From Capnocytophaga periodontitidis (GTDB taxonomy: Bacteria; Bacteroidota; Bacteroidia; Flavobacteriales; Flavobacteriaceae): a stretch of DNA of 64,000 nucleotides. Positions within the stretch are counted from its first letter, which is position 1. Each line of letters begins with the position of its first letter. The translations under genes and the position numbers were made by a program. The notes under the pieces were generated by a model. It was not told where the DNA came from and made no database searches. It worked only from the letters and a program-made list of their open reading frames with translations. Location of the stretch: positions 1 to 64,000 of the forward strand of contig NZ_JAEFDB010000004.1 of the NCBI RefSeq assembly GCF_016126015.1, written 5' to 3'. Below, one piece after another: positions 52,642 to 60,712 of this stretch.

Positions 52642-53106
52642 TTATTCCCAGTCTACTTTTAAGACTTCAATTTTGAAATCTTCGTAAATAGCAAAGGCTT
52701 CAGTTAGAATTTCTTCTAAATCTTGATAATTTGAGTAATAAGGTCTTGGTCTTATCTCAAAACTTTTGTTCAACATTTCCTCTAAAATACTTTCCCAAAC
52801 TCCCCAACTTAGTTCAAGCATTTGTTTATTTAGTTTAACACTCCACACAAATTGTAAAGCTCCAATATAAGGAATTATATTAAACCCAATTGTTATTAAA
52901 TTACTCTTGTCTTCTATTTTAAAAAAACATTCTTTTTTGGAATATTTAAATTTTACTTCCATTTGATTTAATAATAAATCAATATCTGAAATTGATTTAC
53001 TATTTATACTATTTTGAAAATCAGAATATTTATTACATATTTCTAAATATCTTTTTTCAAAATTGATTTTTTGCAATACTTTTTTTAATCTAATGTCTAT
53101 ACTCAT
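52642..53106 (-). CDS. Immunity-type protein, copy A
   Basis: 154 residues, acidic and helical at the ends, with a central hydrophobic beta part (LITIGFNIIPYIGALQFVWSV). Shares the C-terminal IYEDFKxEVLKVDWE block with the next gene, 22 bases downstream. Probably the first gene of the toxin/immunity cluster on the minus strand. The cognate toxin is not present in the window, as is common for accumulated immunity genes. Confidence 0.6.
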   Translation of the reverse strand: MSIDIRLKKVLQKINFEKRYLEICNKYSDFQNSINSKSISDIDLLLNQMEVKFKYSKKECFFKIEDKSNLITIGFNIIPYIGALQFVWSVKLNKQMLELSWGVWESILEEMLNKSFEIRPRPYYSNYQDLEEILTEAFAIYEDFKIEVLKVDWE

Positions 53107-53188
53107 AAATTATTCCATATTTTCACCAAGACAAGTTTATTTTTGCTCAGTTAGTCTCATTTCTTGTTGATTTTATATAAAACTGACG

Positions 53189-54136
53189 TTAATCTATAAT
53201 TCCTTTTCTTTTGGCTTCGGCAGTAACAATCTCTATATCGGGTAGTAACTCGCGATGGGTTGTGGTGAGTTTTTGAAAGAACTCATAGAGATCATAACTA
53301 TAAAGAAATAGTCTCTCAGTATCAGGAATTTTTACAGCTTCTTCATAGAATTTGATAAAGTAAGCCATTGCCTTTAGGTCGGTAGCATCAGGGATGTATT
53401 CGGTGTGAAAGATAATTTGCAGGAAATTCTGGTTGTAGAATGTAGTGTAGTTGCGTATGAGCAAACGAGTATATTCCTCATTTATTTTTCTATCGCGATA
53501 ATGAGCTTCCACTAATCGTTTCCACTGCCAGCGCAGTTGTTTAGGGGTTAGCTTTAAGGTGTAATTTTCTACCTTTTGTAGTTGTAAATCATAGTTGTTG
53601 GTCACCATTTTGTGAAAAACGTTTTCTACATCCTCTATAGGAGCTTGGGGGTTGGTAAGCACTTTGTCGATAAGACGAGCAGTGGCGGTAGTGCGCACCT
53701 CAGCTTCAGTATTGTCATAGAACAATTTTTTGCGATGTATTTCGGGTATAGTAGCTTCTTTATAATACATTACGTCACCATCATAATCACATACAGCATA
53801 CACGTTTTTATCAGTAGGAATGTTGTTTTTTTTGAGCCATTGAGCGTCGTCAATTTCATCTACTAAGTAAAAAAAGTAGTAGTAAATAGGTTTTTTGCCT
53901 TCTAAATCTTGGTCGTTAGGGTGTGATTCTATATAGTCGTTCCAATAATCGTCGTAATGTTTAGACCTTTTCTTGTCGTTAGGTTGAGAGAGCACGACTA
54001 ATAGTTTTTCTTGGTCTCGAACGATGTCGCTTATCACTCTTATCCGCATAGGAGGGGGAGGAGGTGGCGCAATAGGTATAGAATCGTTTTGACCAAAAGC
54101 AAAAAGGGGTAATAGTGTTAAAAAGAGGTGTTTCAT
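53189..54136 (-). CDS. Secreted protein of unknown function
   Basis: 315 residues with a signal peptide (MKHLFLTLLPLFAFGQ) and a proline-rich start (IPIAPPPPPPMRIRV). The rest is helical with many aromatic and charged residues (HYDDYWNDYIESHPND, QLRWQWKRLVEAHYRD). No known family. It stands alone between the immunity cluster and the REP-like spacer. Confidence 0.6.
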   Translation of the reverse strand: MKHLFLTLLPLFAFGQNDSIPIAPPPPPPMRIRVISDIVRDQEKLLVVLSQPNDKKRSKHYDDYWNDYIESHPNDQDLEGKKPIYYYFFYLVDEIDDAQWLKKNNIPTDKNVYAVCDYDGDVMYYKEATIPEIHRKKLFYDNTEAEVRTTATARLIDKVLTNPQAPIEDVENVFHKMVTNNYDLQLQKVENYTLKLTPKQLRWQWKRLVEAHYRDRKINEEYTRLLIRNYTTFYNQNFLQIIFHTEYIPDATDLKAMAYFIKFYEEAVKIPDTERLFLYSYDLYEFFQKLTTTHRELLPDIEIVTAEAKRKGIID

Positions 54137-54207
54137 TATAGGATTAATTTATAGTCAATATAAAAATAGGTTGCGAATAATTAGGCTTGTTTTTAGAGGG
54201 GCGTCCG

Positions 54208-54247
54208 AAAAGTTTTATTATGTGGGCGTTTGCAAAACGCCCCTACA
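54208..54247. repeat. REP-like hairpin, copy 2
   Basis: AAAGTTTTATT, then GGGCGTTT-GCA-AAACGCCC (54224-54242), then CTACA, as at 20898-20940. The one-base difference moves between the two arms (T-rich versus A-rich side), a compensating pattern. Confidence 0.7.
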
Positions 54248-54269
54248 TAATGGATACCTCTCGTCCCTC

Positions 54270-54299
54270 GTCATTCGTCATTTGTCATTCGTCATTATC
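54270..54299. repeat. Short tandem words before the helicase stop
   Basis: Four GTCATTC/T-type units in tandem; same style of stutter as ATTACGA near 20860. Confidence 0.6.
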
Positions 54300-57200
54300 A
54301 TTTCGCCCATTTTCTTTTGTAGTCAAAGCCGGCGTTGAGCAATATTTTTTCCTTGTGCAGGTCTTCTAAATAGGCTAAATCGTTGTTGTAAAGGGGTTTG
54401 CTGAGGCATTCTACAGCTACGGGCTTGCCTTCTTTGGGCTCTAACAAAATATCGATAGTATACCCACCAAACTCGTAGTCCATTGTAATACGTTGGTCGG
54501 GGTATTTTTCTTTGAGCTGACAGTAGGTTTGTTCTTTAAAAGCACTTTTACTTTGCTGGTCAACATCGGTGTGTTTGTGTCCGTAGAGGTCGAGTTCCGA
54601 TAGGATTTCACGGCGAAGAGCATCATTGCCGTCGCTTACGGCACGAGCGTAGGCGAGGTAGGCGTAGAGCACAGCGCGGCGGTTGTTAGCCCCTTCTTGC
54701 GCTAAAGCCTCTTTATAGGTAGCTAACAATTCTTCGGGGATAGAGTTACACACGTATATCTGTTCCTTGGCGCGGGTGATAATCACGTTTAGCAGTTTGT
54801 AGCCTTTGGAGAAGTTCAGCGGACCAAAACTCTGTACGAACTTGCCGCCTTTCTTCTTGCCATAAGTTACCGATAAGATGATGATATCGCGCTCGTCACC
54901 TTGTATGTTCTCCAAGTTCTTGATAAAGAGTCCCGCTTGCTCTAAGGCGTTGATTTTCTCGCGGAAAGCCGTTTGAGTAGGGTCGTTTTGCTTTTGGAGT
55001 ATTTGTTTGCGTATGTAGTTGCGCTGAGTGATGTTGAAGGTCGCAATCCCCACCGATGGGTAACTACCGTCGGCGCGAGGTTCTATTTCTGAGAGGATAC
55101 GCAACACTTCGGCGGCTTCCTCACGGTTGATATGCTCATCAAAAGTGCCATTTACCTGAGTGAAATGGATAGGGATACGACTTTCGGTACTGGGTAGCGG
55201 ACGCAATCGGGCGTTGTAGAAAGCGTGGTTAGAAAAATCAATCAGATAAGAGTGTTTAGAACGATAGTGAAAATCTAAATGGTTCTTACTAAATTGATAT
55301 TCCAAAGCGTAATCCAAGAGCGACTCTATGTTTAGCATCGCGTTTTTGTAGGTGAGCACTTCATCTTCTTCCTCGTTATCATCGTCATCTTCGGCAGTAC
55401 CGTCGAATACTTTGCTAAAGTAGTTAGACGGCGGCATTTGGTGTTCATCACCTGCGATGATAATCGTCTTGCCTTTGAGCATAGCCGGCAGATTGTCTTC
55501 GAGTTTCAGCTGACTTGCCTCGTCAAACACTACATTGTCGAAATAGAAATTCTTGCCCTCAAACAGATTGCAACAAGCATCGGGGGTGGTGAGGATAATA
55601 GGGAAGAAACTCGTAAAGAGGTCGGTGTCTCTCATCGCTATTTGTCTCAAAGTAAGTCGGTTGTGTTTTTCACTTTTGCGTTTGTTGTAGAGGTTCGCCA
55701 CAGTGAGCTCTTTGTTAGTCTCTTCAAACGTTTTTACAGCTTTGCGTTGCTGGGTATTCCAGTAGCCCTCGATAAAATCTTTTTGGGCAGAGGCGAAGTA
55801 GTGTACTTTCTTTTTAAAATCGGCGTAATCGCGCTCGTTGAAGTTTAGCGTGTCATCGGCATTTCGTTGCAAGAGCAAGGTGTAATAAGCGTGGAGGAAA
55901 GAGGCTTCCCAATGCGTTACTTTGGTAAGTGATAAAACGATGCGCTCTTGGAAATCGTTGAGCGATTGGAAGAATGCAAACCACTCGTACTGAGCTACCA
56001 AAGGTTGTGCAGGGTCGGCTTGATAGCTGTTGTAGGTCGCCAAACTACGGGTGATAAAGGCTTCAAACTCGGCAAAGGTATTGCCAAAATTGAGGGAGTC
56101 GAGCCAACTATCAGCTTCTATGCGGTTTTTAAGCGATTTTACTTCGCTTGTGAGCTTGTCTAAATCGGCGTTTACAAATGAGCGTTCGTAATAATTCAGC
56201 AGGTCTAAGGCAGTGAAATCAGCATTGGCTTTGCTGTCGAAATCGGTTTGCGCTTGCGCAATGGCAGGAGTGTATTCGGCGATAACAGTTTTGTTGAGCA
56301 ATAAGTTATCCGAAATAGCAATCGACGAAAAATTGCGGTGCAAACTGATCGCTTTAATCGCTGTACAGAGTTCTTGTAAGCGTTTTTGGGTTTTCAGCAC
56401 CTGCTTTTTCTCAGCAGAAAAGAGTGCCGAGAGTTTATAGAAGAATCCTTTAGTAACCTCAGGTTGATACACAGGTGAAGTAGGGGGGAGGGTAGCGGTA
56501 ATCAGCTCATACTCATTGCGATATTGCGCTAAGGTATCCAACTGTTGTATAAATTCTTCTTTGCGTTTGTGCAAGTAATAGGCTTTATAAATGGCTATCT
56601 GCTGCTGGATAACCTCCCATTGTTGTGCGTATTGCTTGAAGGCTTCGGCGAGTTGTTGCTGGGTATTAAACAGATTGGTAGCGGTGAGTTTTTGGGGGTT
56701 AAACAGATGATTTTGAGCGTAGGGTGCATACCGCTGATAGAGCGCCTCACCTTGTTGCCAAAGGGGTGCGAGAGAGGTAAACTCTTCATCGGTAAATTGA
56801 AAAGAGAAAGCCGAGAGGTCGAGTTCTTCTCTATCTGTTTCGTAGCGCATTAGCTCCGCCATTACATCTGTCCACGACAGTTGGTTGAGGAGCGGTTGGT
56901 TGAGTTTGTGGTGAATAGCATTGATATCCGTTGTGATTTTGCGCATTGCTTGCACTTGTTCGGCAAGGAGATTTTCGGGGAAGGCTGGTGTTTCTTTTTT
57001 AAACTCGGCATTATCAATATGGTTACGCACGGCGTCTACAATGAGCTTGCGATCGGCAATAGCATCTTTTATCATTGTGCAATACTTACCCAAACCTTTG
57101 TTTTGCAAGGCGTTGTAGAGTACTTCGAGGGCAGTTTGCTTTTCACAGACTACTAATGTTTTCTGTTTGTTTTCCAAAGCATTGATGAGAATTGCCGTGA

Positions 57201-58185
57201 GCGTTTGGCTCTTGCCCGTACCTGGAGGACCTTGAATAAGTATTTTCTGCTGACTTTTCAGCGATTCCAAAATCGACTGTTGAGAGGGGTCGGTTTCAAT
57301 AGCACTTAGCGATTGGAATTGTTCGTTGGCTGTTGTCTGCAAAGGTATAAATTCCTTTTTCAGCGATTCGTAATCGTTGACGATATTCTGTTTTTGGACT
57401 TCAAAGAGGGAGAGGATGCCGCATTTTTCAATAAAGGCATCACCTTTGTTAGGCAAAAGTTCTTCGTACTCCGCTTTGGTTTTTAGAGGGAGAATCTCGG
57501 TATAGTTGTTCAGCAGGAAATCCAAGTTTTGGGTAACTTTCAGTTGGTTGAGGATATCCGAGCAAATAGAGTGCAGTTCAGGTTTATCGATTTTTCCGTC
57601 TTCCAGCATCTCGTCGGGGATAGGCTTAAGGCTTACGCCCGAATCGTTTTGCAGGTGGTTGGTGAGCACCTCGTTCAGGTAGATAGGGTCGTCCTCATTG
57701 CGGCTTATCACCCACGTATTCATTTGGGTAGCCGGCTTTATCTTCACCGACCAAATTAGGATAGGCGCAGCTGTGAGCTGTCCGTCGCCCATATCGCGGC
57801 GCAACAGTATGGGGAAGCCAAAGCCTAGTGTGTTCACCCCCTTTTCGGAAGTGATAACCTCGCTTTGGAACATCAGGTTTTCGATGCTATCTACGAGTTT
57901 TTCGAGGGCGGGATTGCGTTCAAAGCTGTTGTTACGGCTCTCGGAAGAGGCGCTACGGCGGTCTATATCAGTACTTTCGGTATCGTGAATAGAAAACGAA
58001 AAGTTGAGGTTGCGCAGGGTAAGGAGGTCGAGGATAAAGCGTTCGGGCAAGCTTTTGAAGATAGCCGAAAGTCGTGCAATATCAAATTTATAGCGCGAAG
58101 CAGCAGGAATAGCGTTGAGGTGCACGCCACGGCGGTTGCCTACTTTGAGTTTGTTCTGTAGAGCGGTAAATACTTCTTTGTTCAT
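54298..58185 (-). CDS. Large superfamily 1 helicase with C-terminal nuclease-like domain
   Basis: 1295 residues, cytoplasmic. The N-terminal ~250 residues fit the DUF4011-type region that precedes such helicases. Walker A is GPPGTGKSQT at about residues 319-328; Walker B appears as VVFDEASQL, followed by IIAGDEHQMPP, and the later motifs are seen in DFHYRSKHSYLI and IQGDERDIIILSVTYG. The last ~100 residues (YGHKHTDVDQQSKSAF, YTIDILLEPKEGKPVAVEC) resemble a Vsr/restriction-endonuclease-like fold, with D and E in the expected places but C instead of K after E. Function may be DNA/RNA processing or defence against foreign DNA; this is inference. Confidence 0.8.
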   Translation of the reverse strand: MNKEVFTALQNKLKVGNRRGVHLNAIPAASRYKFDIARLSAIFKSLPERFILDLLTLRNLNFSFSIHDTESTDIDRRSASSESRNNSFERNPALEKLVDSIENLMFQSEVITSEKGVNTLGFGFPILLRRDMGDGQLTAAPILIWSVKIKPATQMNTWVISRNEDDPIYLNEVLTNHLQNDSGVSLKPIPDEMLEDGKIDKPELHSICSDILNQLKVTQNLDFLLNNYTEILPLKTKAEYEELLPNKGDAFIEKCGILSLFEVQKQNIVNDYESLKKEFIPLQTTANEQFQSLSAIETDPSQQSILESLKSQQKILIQGPPGTGKSQTLTAILINALENKQKTLVVCEKQTALEVLYNALQNKGLGKYCTMIKDAIADRKLIVDAVRNHIDNAEFKKETPAFPENLLAEQVQAMRKITTDINAIHHKLNQPLLNQLSWTDVMAELMRYETDREELDLSAFSFQFTDEEFTSLAPLWQQGEALYQRYAPYAQNHLFNPQKLTATNLFNTQQQLAEAFKQYAQQWEVIQQQIAIYKAYYLHKRKEEFIQQLDTLAQYRNEYELITATLPPTSPVYQPEVTKGFFYKLSALFSAEKKQVLKTQKRLQELCTAIKAISLHRNFSSIAISDNLLLNKTVIAEYTPAIAQAQTDFDSKANADFTALDLLNYYERSFVNADLDKLTSEVKSLKNRIEADSWLDSLNFGNTFAEFEAFITRSLATYNSYQADPAQPLVAQYEWFAFFQSLNDFQERIVLSLTKVTHWEASFLHAYYTLLLQRNADDTLNFNERDYADFKKKVHYFASAQKDFIEGYWNTQQRKAVKTFEETNKELTVANLYNKRKSEKHNRLTLRQIAMRDTDLFTSFFPIILTTPDACCNLFEGKNFYFDNVVFDEASQLKLEDNLPAMLKGKTIIIAGDEHQMPPSNYFSKVFDGTAEDDDDNEEEDEVLTYKNAMLNIESLLDYALEYQFSKNHLDFHYRSKHSYLIDFSNHAFYNARLRPLPSTESRIPIHFTQVNGTFDEHINREEAAEVLRILSEIEPRADGSYPSVGIATFNITQRNYIRKQILQKQNDPTQTAFREKINALEQAGLFIKNLENIQGDERDIIILSVTYGKKKGGKFVQSFGPLNFSKGYKLLNVIITRAKEQIYVCNSIPEELLATYKEALAQEGANNRRAVLYAYLAYARAVSDGNDALRREILSELDLYGHKHTDVDQQSKSAFKEQTYCQLKEKYPDQRITMDYEFGGYTIDILLEPKEGKPVAVECLSKPLYNNDLAYLEDLHKEKILLNAGFDYKRKWAK

Positions 58186-58194
58186 TTTAGGGGT

Positions 58195-59823
58195 TTATTT
58201 TTTATTTGCATTGATGGCTTTTATCAGGTCGTTTTTTGTAGGAGCTACCCAAACTTCAATGAGGTAATCCCAACGACTCACATCATCAAAGAAAGCAAAA
58301 TGCAAGGTGTTGGTAGCATATACTTCATAATGCCACTGTGCATTGGGTGAAACTTTGTGCTCGGTTATGGTTGCGTTGAACTCTTTCTCAAGGCGTTCTT
58401 TCATTTGGTTAATAATAGATTTTCCTGTGTGTAGTTTTGTATCTCTGAAATTGATGCTATAGACCATAGCTTTAGAACGCGCTTTTACCTCTTGAATAGA
58501 AATGACATCTGTAATTTTTTTACTTTTATCAGTTACTTTATTAGGGTTGGCTAACGATTTGAAGCCGCTAAAGAATTTATCTACAAAATCACTCACATCG
58601 TAATAATCGGATCGAGCACCATAAGTTTCAGTAATTCTTGTTTTTACCTCATAGAACTTTTCAGGCACTATAAATTGTCCTTCTTTATTGATGATGCCCC
58701 ATAGATATTCTTTAGTAGCAAAGGCCATATCGCCATAGAAAGGAGCAATGCGCCTAAAATTAGGTTTGATCACTACTTTGCCTTCTCTGTCAATACACCC
58801 CATATTATCTCTATAGTATCTAAAGGTAGCAAGGTTACTGCTGAAATTTTCAATATTAAGGGGGATAGAGTCATTGTCATAAGATATAGCATCAATCACT
58901 ACCTTACCTGATCTGTCAATGCATTTAGGGTCTTGCCAGTCGATCTCCACAATCGCCAAGCCATTGCTAAAGGGTTTAGCTTTTTTGAATTGAGGAGCGA
59001 TAACGTATTCACCTTTTCGGTTGATATAGCCGTAAAGACCGTCTTTTTCTTCTTGTACAAAAGCTCTATTGGAAAAGAAATCACCTGCATCTTCAAATTT
59101 GGGAGGAATGACCATCTCACCTTTTTGGTTGATATAGCCCCATTTACCATCTTTTTTCACAAGGGATAAGCCTTCGGAAAACTGGTTAGCATCCTCAAAT
59201 TGAGCGGGAATGATTACTTCGCCTGAGGTGTTGATCCAGCCCCATTTGAGATTGTCGTCCTGATTGTGGTATTTATCTTTTTTAAGTTTTTCTTTATCAA
59301 CTACTGAAAACAAAGCAATACCGTCAAAAAATTGGTCGGCACTATGCGCATCTTTCAATGAAAATTTAACATTTCCTTCTTTGTCAATACAGGTAGGGAA
59401 GCCTCCTTCTGGCACAACAAAAGCGAGTCCGCCAGAAAAGTAAGTAGCACTGATGTATTGAGCGGGGATTTTGTATTTACCAGTTTTATCGATAAACCCT
59501 ACTCTGTTTTCAGGAGAAATGACTATAGCCAATCCTTCTCGAAAATAGTAAGCATCGGCAAATGATACAGGGATGACCATTTCTCCTTTGAGGTTAGCGT
59601 ATCCCCATTTTTTGTATCGTTCAGGATAGTTAGGAGGAGTAACAGGAATCAAATCCAAAGGTTCAGGTTTGGTAACTTGAAAAATTTCGTCATCATCGTC
59701 GGCCATTTGCTGATTTTCTACAGCAGAAGTAGTAGAAGAGGTAGCTAAAGCTTTTTTAGAATGGCAAGAATACAGCACACTTATACTTAAAAGCACCGCT
59801 AAAAAATTAAAGATTCTTTTCAT
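58195..59823 (-). CDS. WG-repeat lipoprotein
   Basis: 542 residues; lipoprotein signal (LLSISVLYSCHSKK). At least eight WG-type repeats run from residue ~70 to 390, each with a pattern like KWGYINQKGEMVIPPKFEDAGDF. The C-terminal ~150 residues lack the repeat. WG repeats form beta-rich binding surfaces; role unknown. It lies nine bases before the helicase gene in the same direction, but different cell location makes a joint function doubtful. Confidence 0.8.
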   Translation of the reverse strand: MKRIFNFLAVLLSISVLYSCHSKKALATSSTTSAVENQQMADDDDEIFQVTKPEPLDLIPVTPPNYPERYKKWGYANLKGEMVIPVSFADAYYFREGLAIVISPENRVGFIDKTGKYKIPAQYISATYFSGGLAFVVPEGGFPTCIDKEGNVKFSLKDAHSADQFFDGIALFSVVDKEKLKKDKYHNQDDNLKWGWINTSGEVIIPAQFEDANQFSEGLSLVKKDGKWGYINQKGEMVIPPKFEDAGDFFSNRAFVQEEKDGLYGYINRKGEYVIAPQFKKAKPFSNGLAIVEIDWQDPKCIDRSGKVVIDAISYDNDSIPLNIENFSSNLATFRYYRDNMGCIDREGKVVIKPNFRRIAPFYGDMAFATKEYLWGIINKEGQFIVPEKFYEVKTRITETYGARSDYYDVSDFVDKFFSGFKSLANPNKVTDKSKKITDVISIQEVKARSKAMVYSINFRDTKLHTGKSIINQMKERLEKEFNATITEHKVSPNAQWHYEVYATNTLHFAFFDDVSRWDYLIEVWVAPTKNDLIKAINANKK

Positions 59824-59835
59824 ACGATAGGTAAT

Positions 59836-59866
59836 TTATAATTAGCAAATTAGCAAATTAGCAAAT
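59836..59866. repeat. ATTTGCTAATT-type word repeat
   Basis: AATTAGCAAATTAGCAAATT words in tandem. Similar words lie at about 11396-11412, 28787-28811, 48114-48142, 62263-62280 and 63936-63955, always between genes. Confidence 0.6.
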
Positions 59867-59870
59867 AAGA

Positions 59871-59903
59871 AAAAGCTGTTCAGTATCCAACTGAACAGCT
59901 TTT
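59871..59903 (-). terminator. Terminator after fabG
   Basis: AAAAGCTGTTCAG and CTGAACAGCTTTT (13-bp stem, 7-base loop), T-run on both strands. Confidence 0.85.
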
Positions 59904-59915
59904 TTCACTTTTCAC

Positions 59916-60650
59916 TTAACTATATACTCCCCCGTTGATATTGATCACTTCTCCGGTGATATACGAGGCTTTTTTAGACACTAAAAACGACACGAGGTCG
60001 GCTACTTCTTCAGCTTCGCCAAAACGCCCTACAGGAATCAGTTTTACGAGGTCTTCTTCGTTGAGAGAGGAAGTCATATCGGTGCGGATAAACCCTGGGG
60101 CAATAGCATTTACAGTGATATGTCGTTTCGCTACTTCTTGAGCTAAGGCTTTGGTAGCAGCAATGATAGCCCCTTTAGCAGCCGAGTAGTTCGTTTGCCC
60201 TGCAGTTCCTTTTACCCCCGATACCGATGAAATGTTGATAATACGTCCGTAGCGATGGCGTAACATTTTTTGGATAAAGAAGTTTGTTACGTTGTAGAAG
60301 CCATCGAGGGTGGTAGAGATTACTTTGCTCCAATCCTCTTGGGGCATCCACATAAAGAGTCCGTCGCGATTGATACCCGCGTTGTTCACAATCACCTCTA
60401 CCACAGCGTCTTTATTGTCGTGTTGCCATTGGGTAAGTGCTTTTACGGTGCTTTCGTGATTAGAAACATCAAAGCGAATAATCTCTCCCTCGCGCCCTAA
60501 TTTTTTGATATGACCGAGGGTTTCAAGGGCAGCTATCTCATTGCTTTGGTAAGTAATGAGTAGGTGATAATCGGTGTCTTGCGCGAGTTTTTCGCATATA
60601 GCGCGCCCTATGCCTCGCGAACCGCCTGTAATGATAGCGTACTTTCTCAT
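59916..60650 (-). CDS. fabG: 3-oxoacyl-ACP reductase-type SDR
   Basis: 244 residues. The Rossmann start is AIITGGSRGIGRAI, the NAG motif is VEVIVNNAGINRDG, and the catalytic set is ISSVSGVKGTAGQTNYSAAKG (Ser, Tyr, Lys). The end TGEVININGGVYS is typical of FabG. It reduces 3-oxoacyl-ACP with NADPH. Its location next to a tyrosine ammonia-lyase suggests a role in building aryl-polyene or flexirubin chains rather than, or besides, general fatty-acid synthesis. Confidence 0.88.
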   Translation of the reverse strand: MRKYAIITGGSRGIGRAICEKLAQDTDYHLLITYQSNEIAALETLGHIKKLGREGEIIRFDVSNHESTVKALTQWQHDNKDAVVEVIVNNAGINRDGLFMWMPQEDWSKVISTTLDGFYNVTNFFIQKMLRHRYGRIINISSVSGVKGTAGQTNYSAAKGAIIAATKALAQEVAKRHITVNAIAPGFIRTDMTSSLNEEDLVKLIPVGRFGEAEEVADLVSFLVSKKASYITGEVININGGVYS

Positions 60651-60672
60651 TTGTTTTTTTATTTAGTTTTTC

Positions 60673-60712
60673 TGTCTGATAAGTCTGACAAGTCAGACTC
60701 GTCTGATTGTTC
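60673..60712. repeat. Dispersed intergenic repeat, GTC-GAC type
   Basis: TCTGATAAGTCTGACAAGTC followed by AGACTCGTCTGATTG in the spacer between the ammonia-lyase and fabG; relative of 27664 and 48513. Confidence 0.6.
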
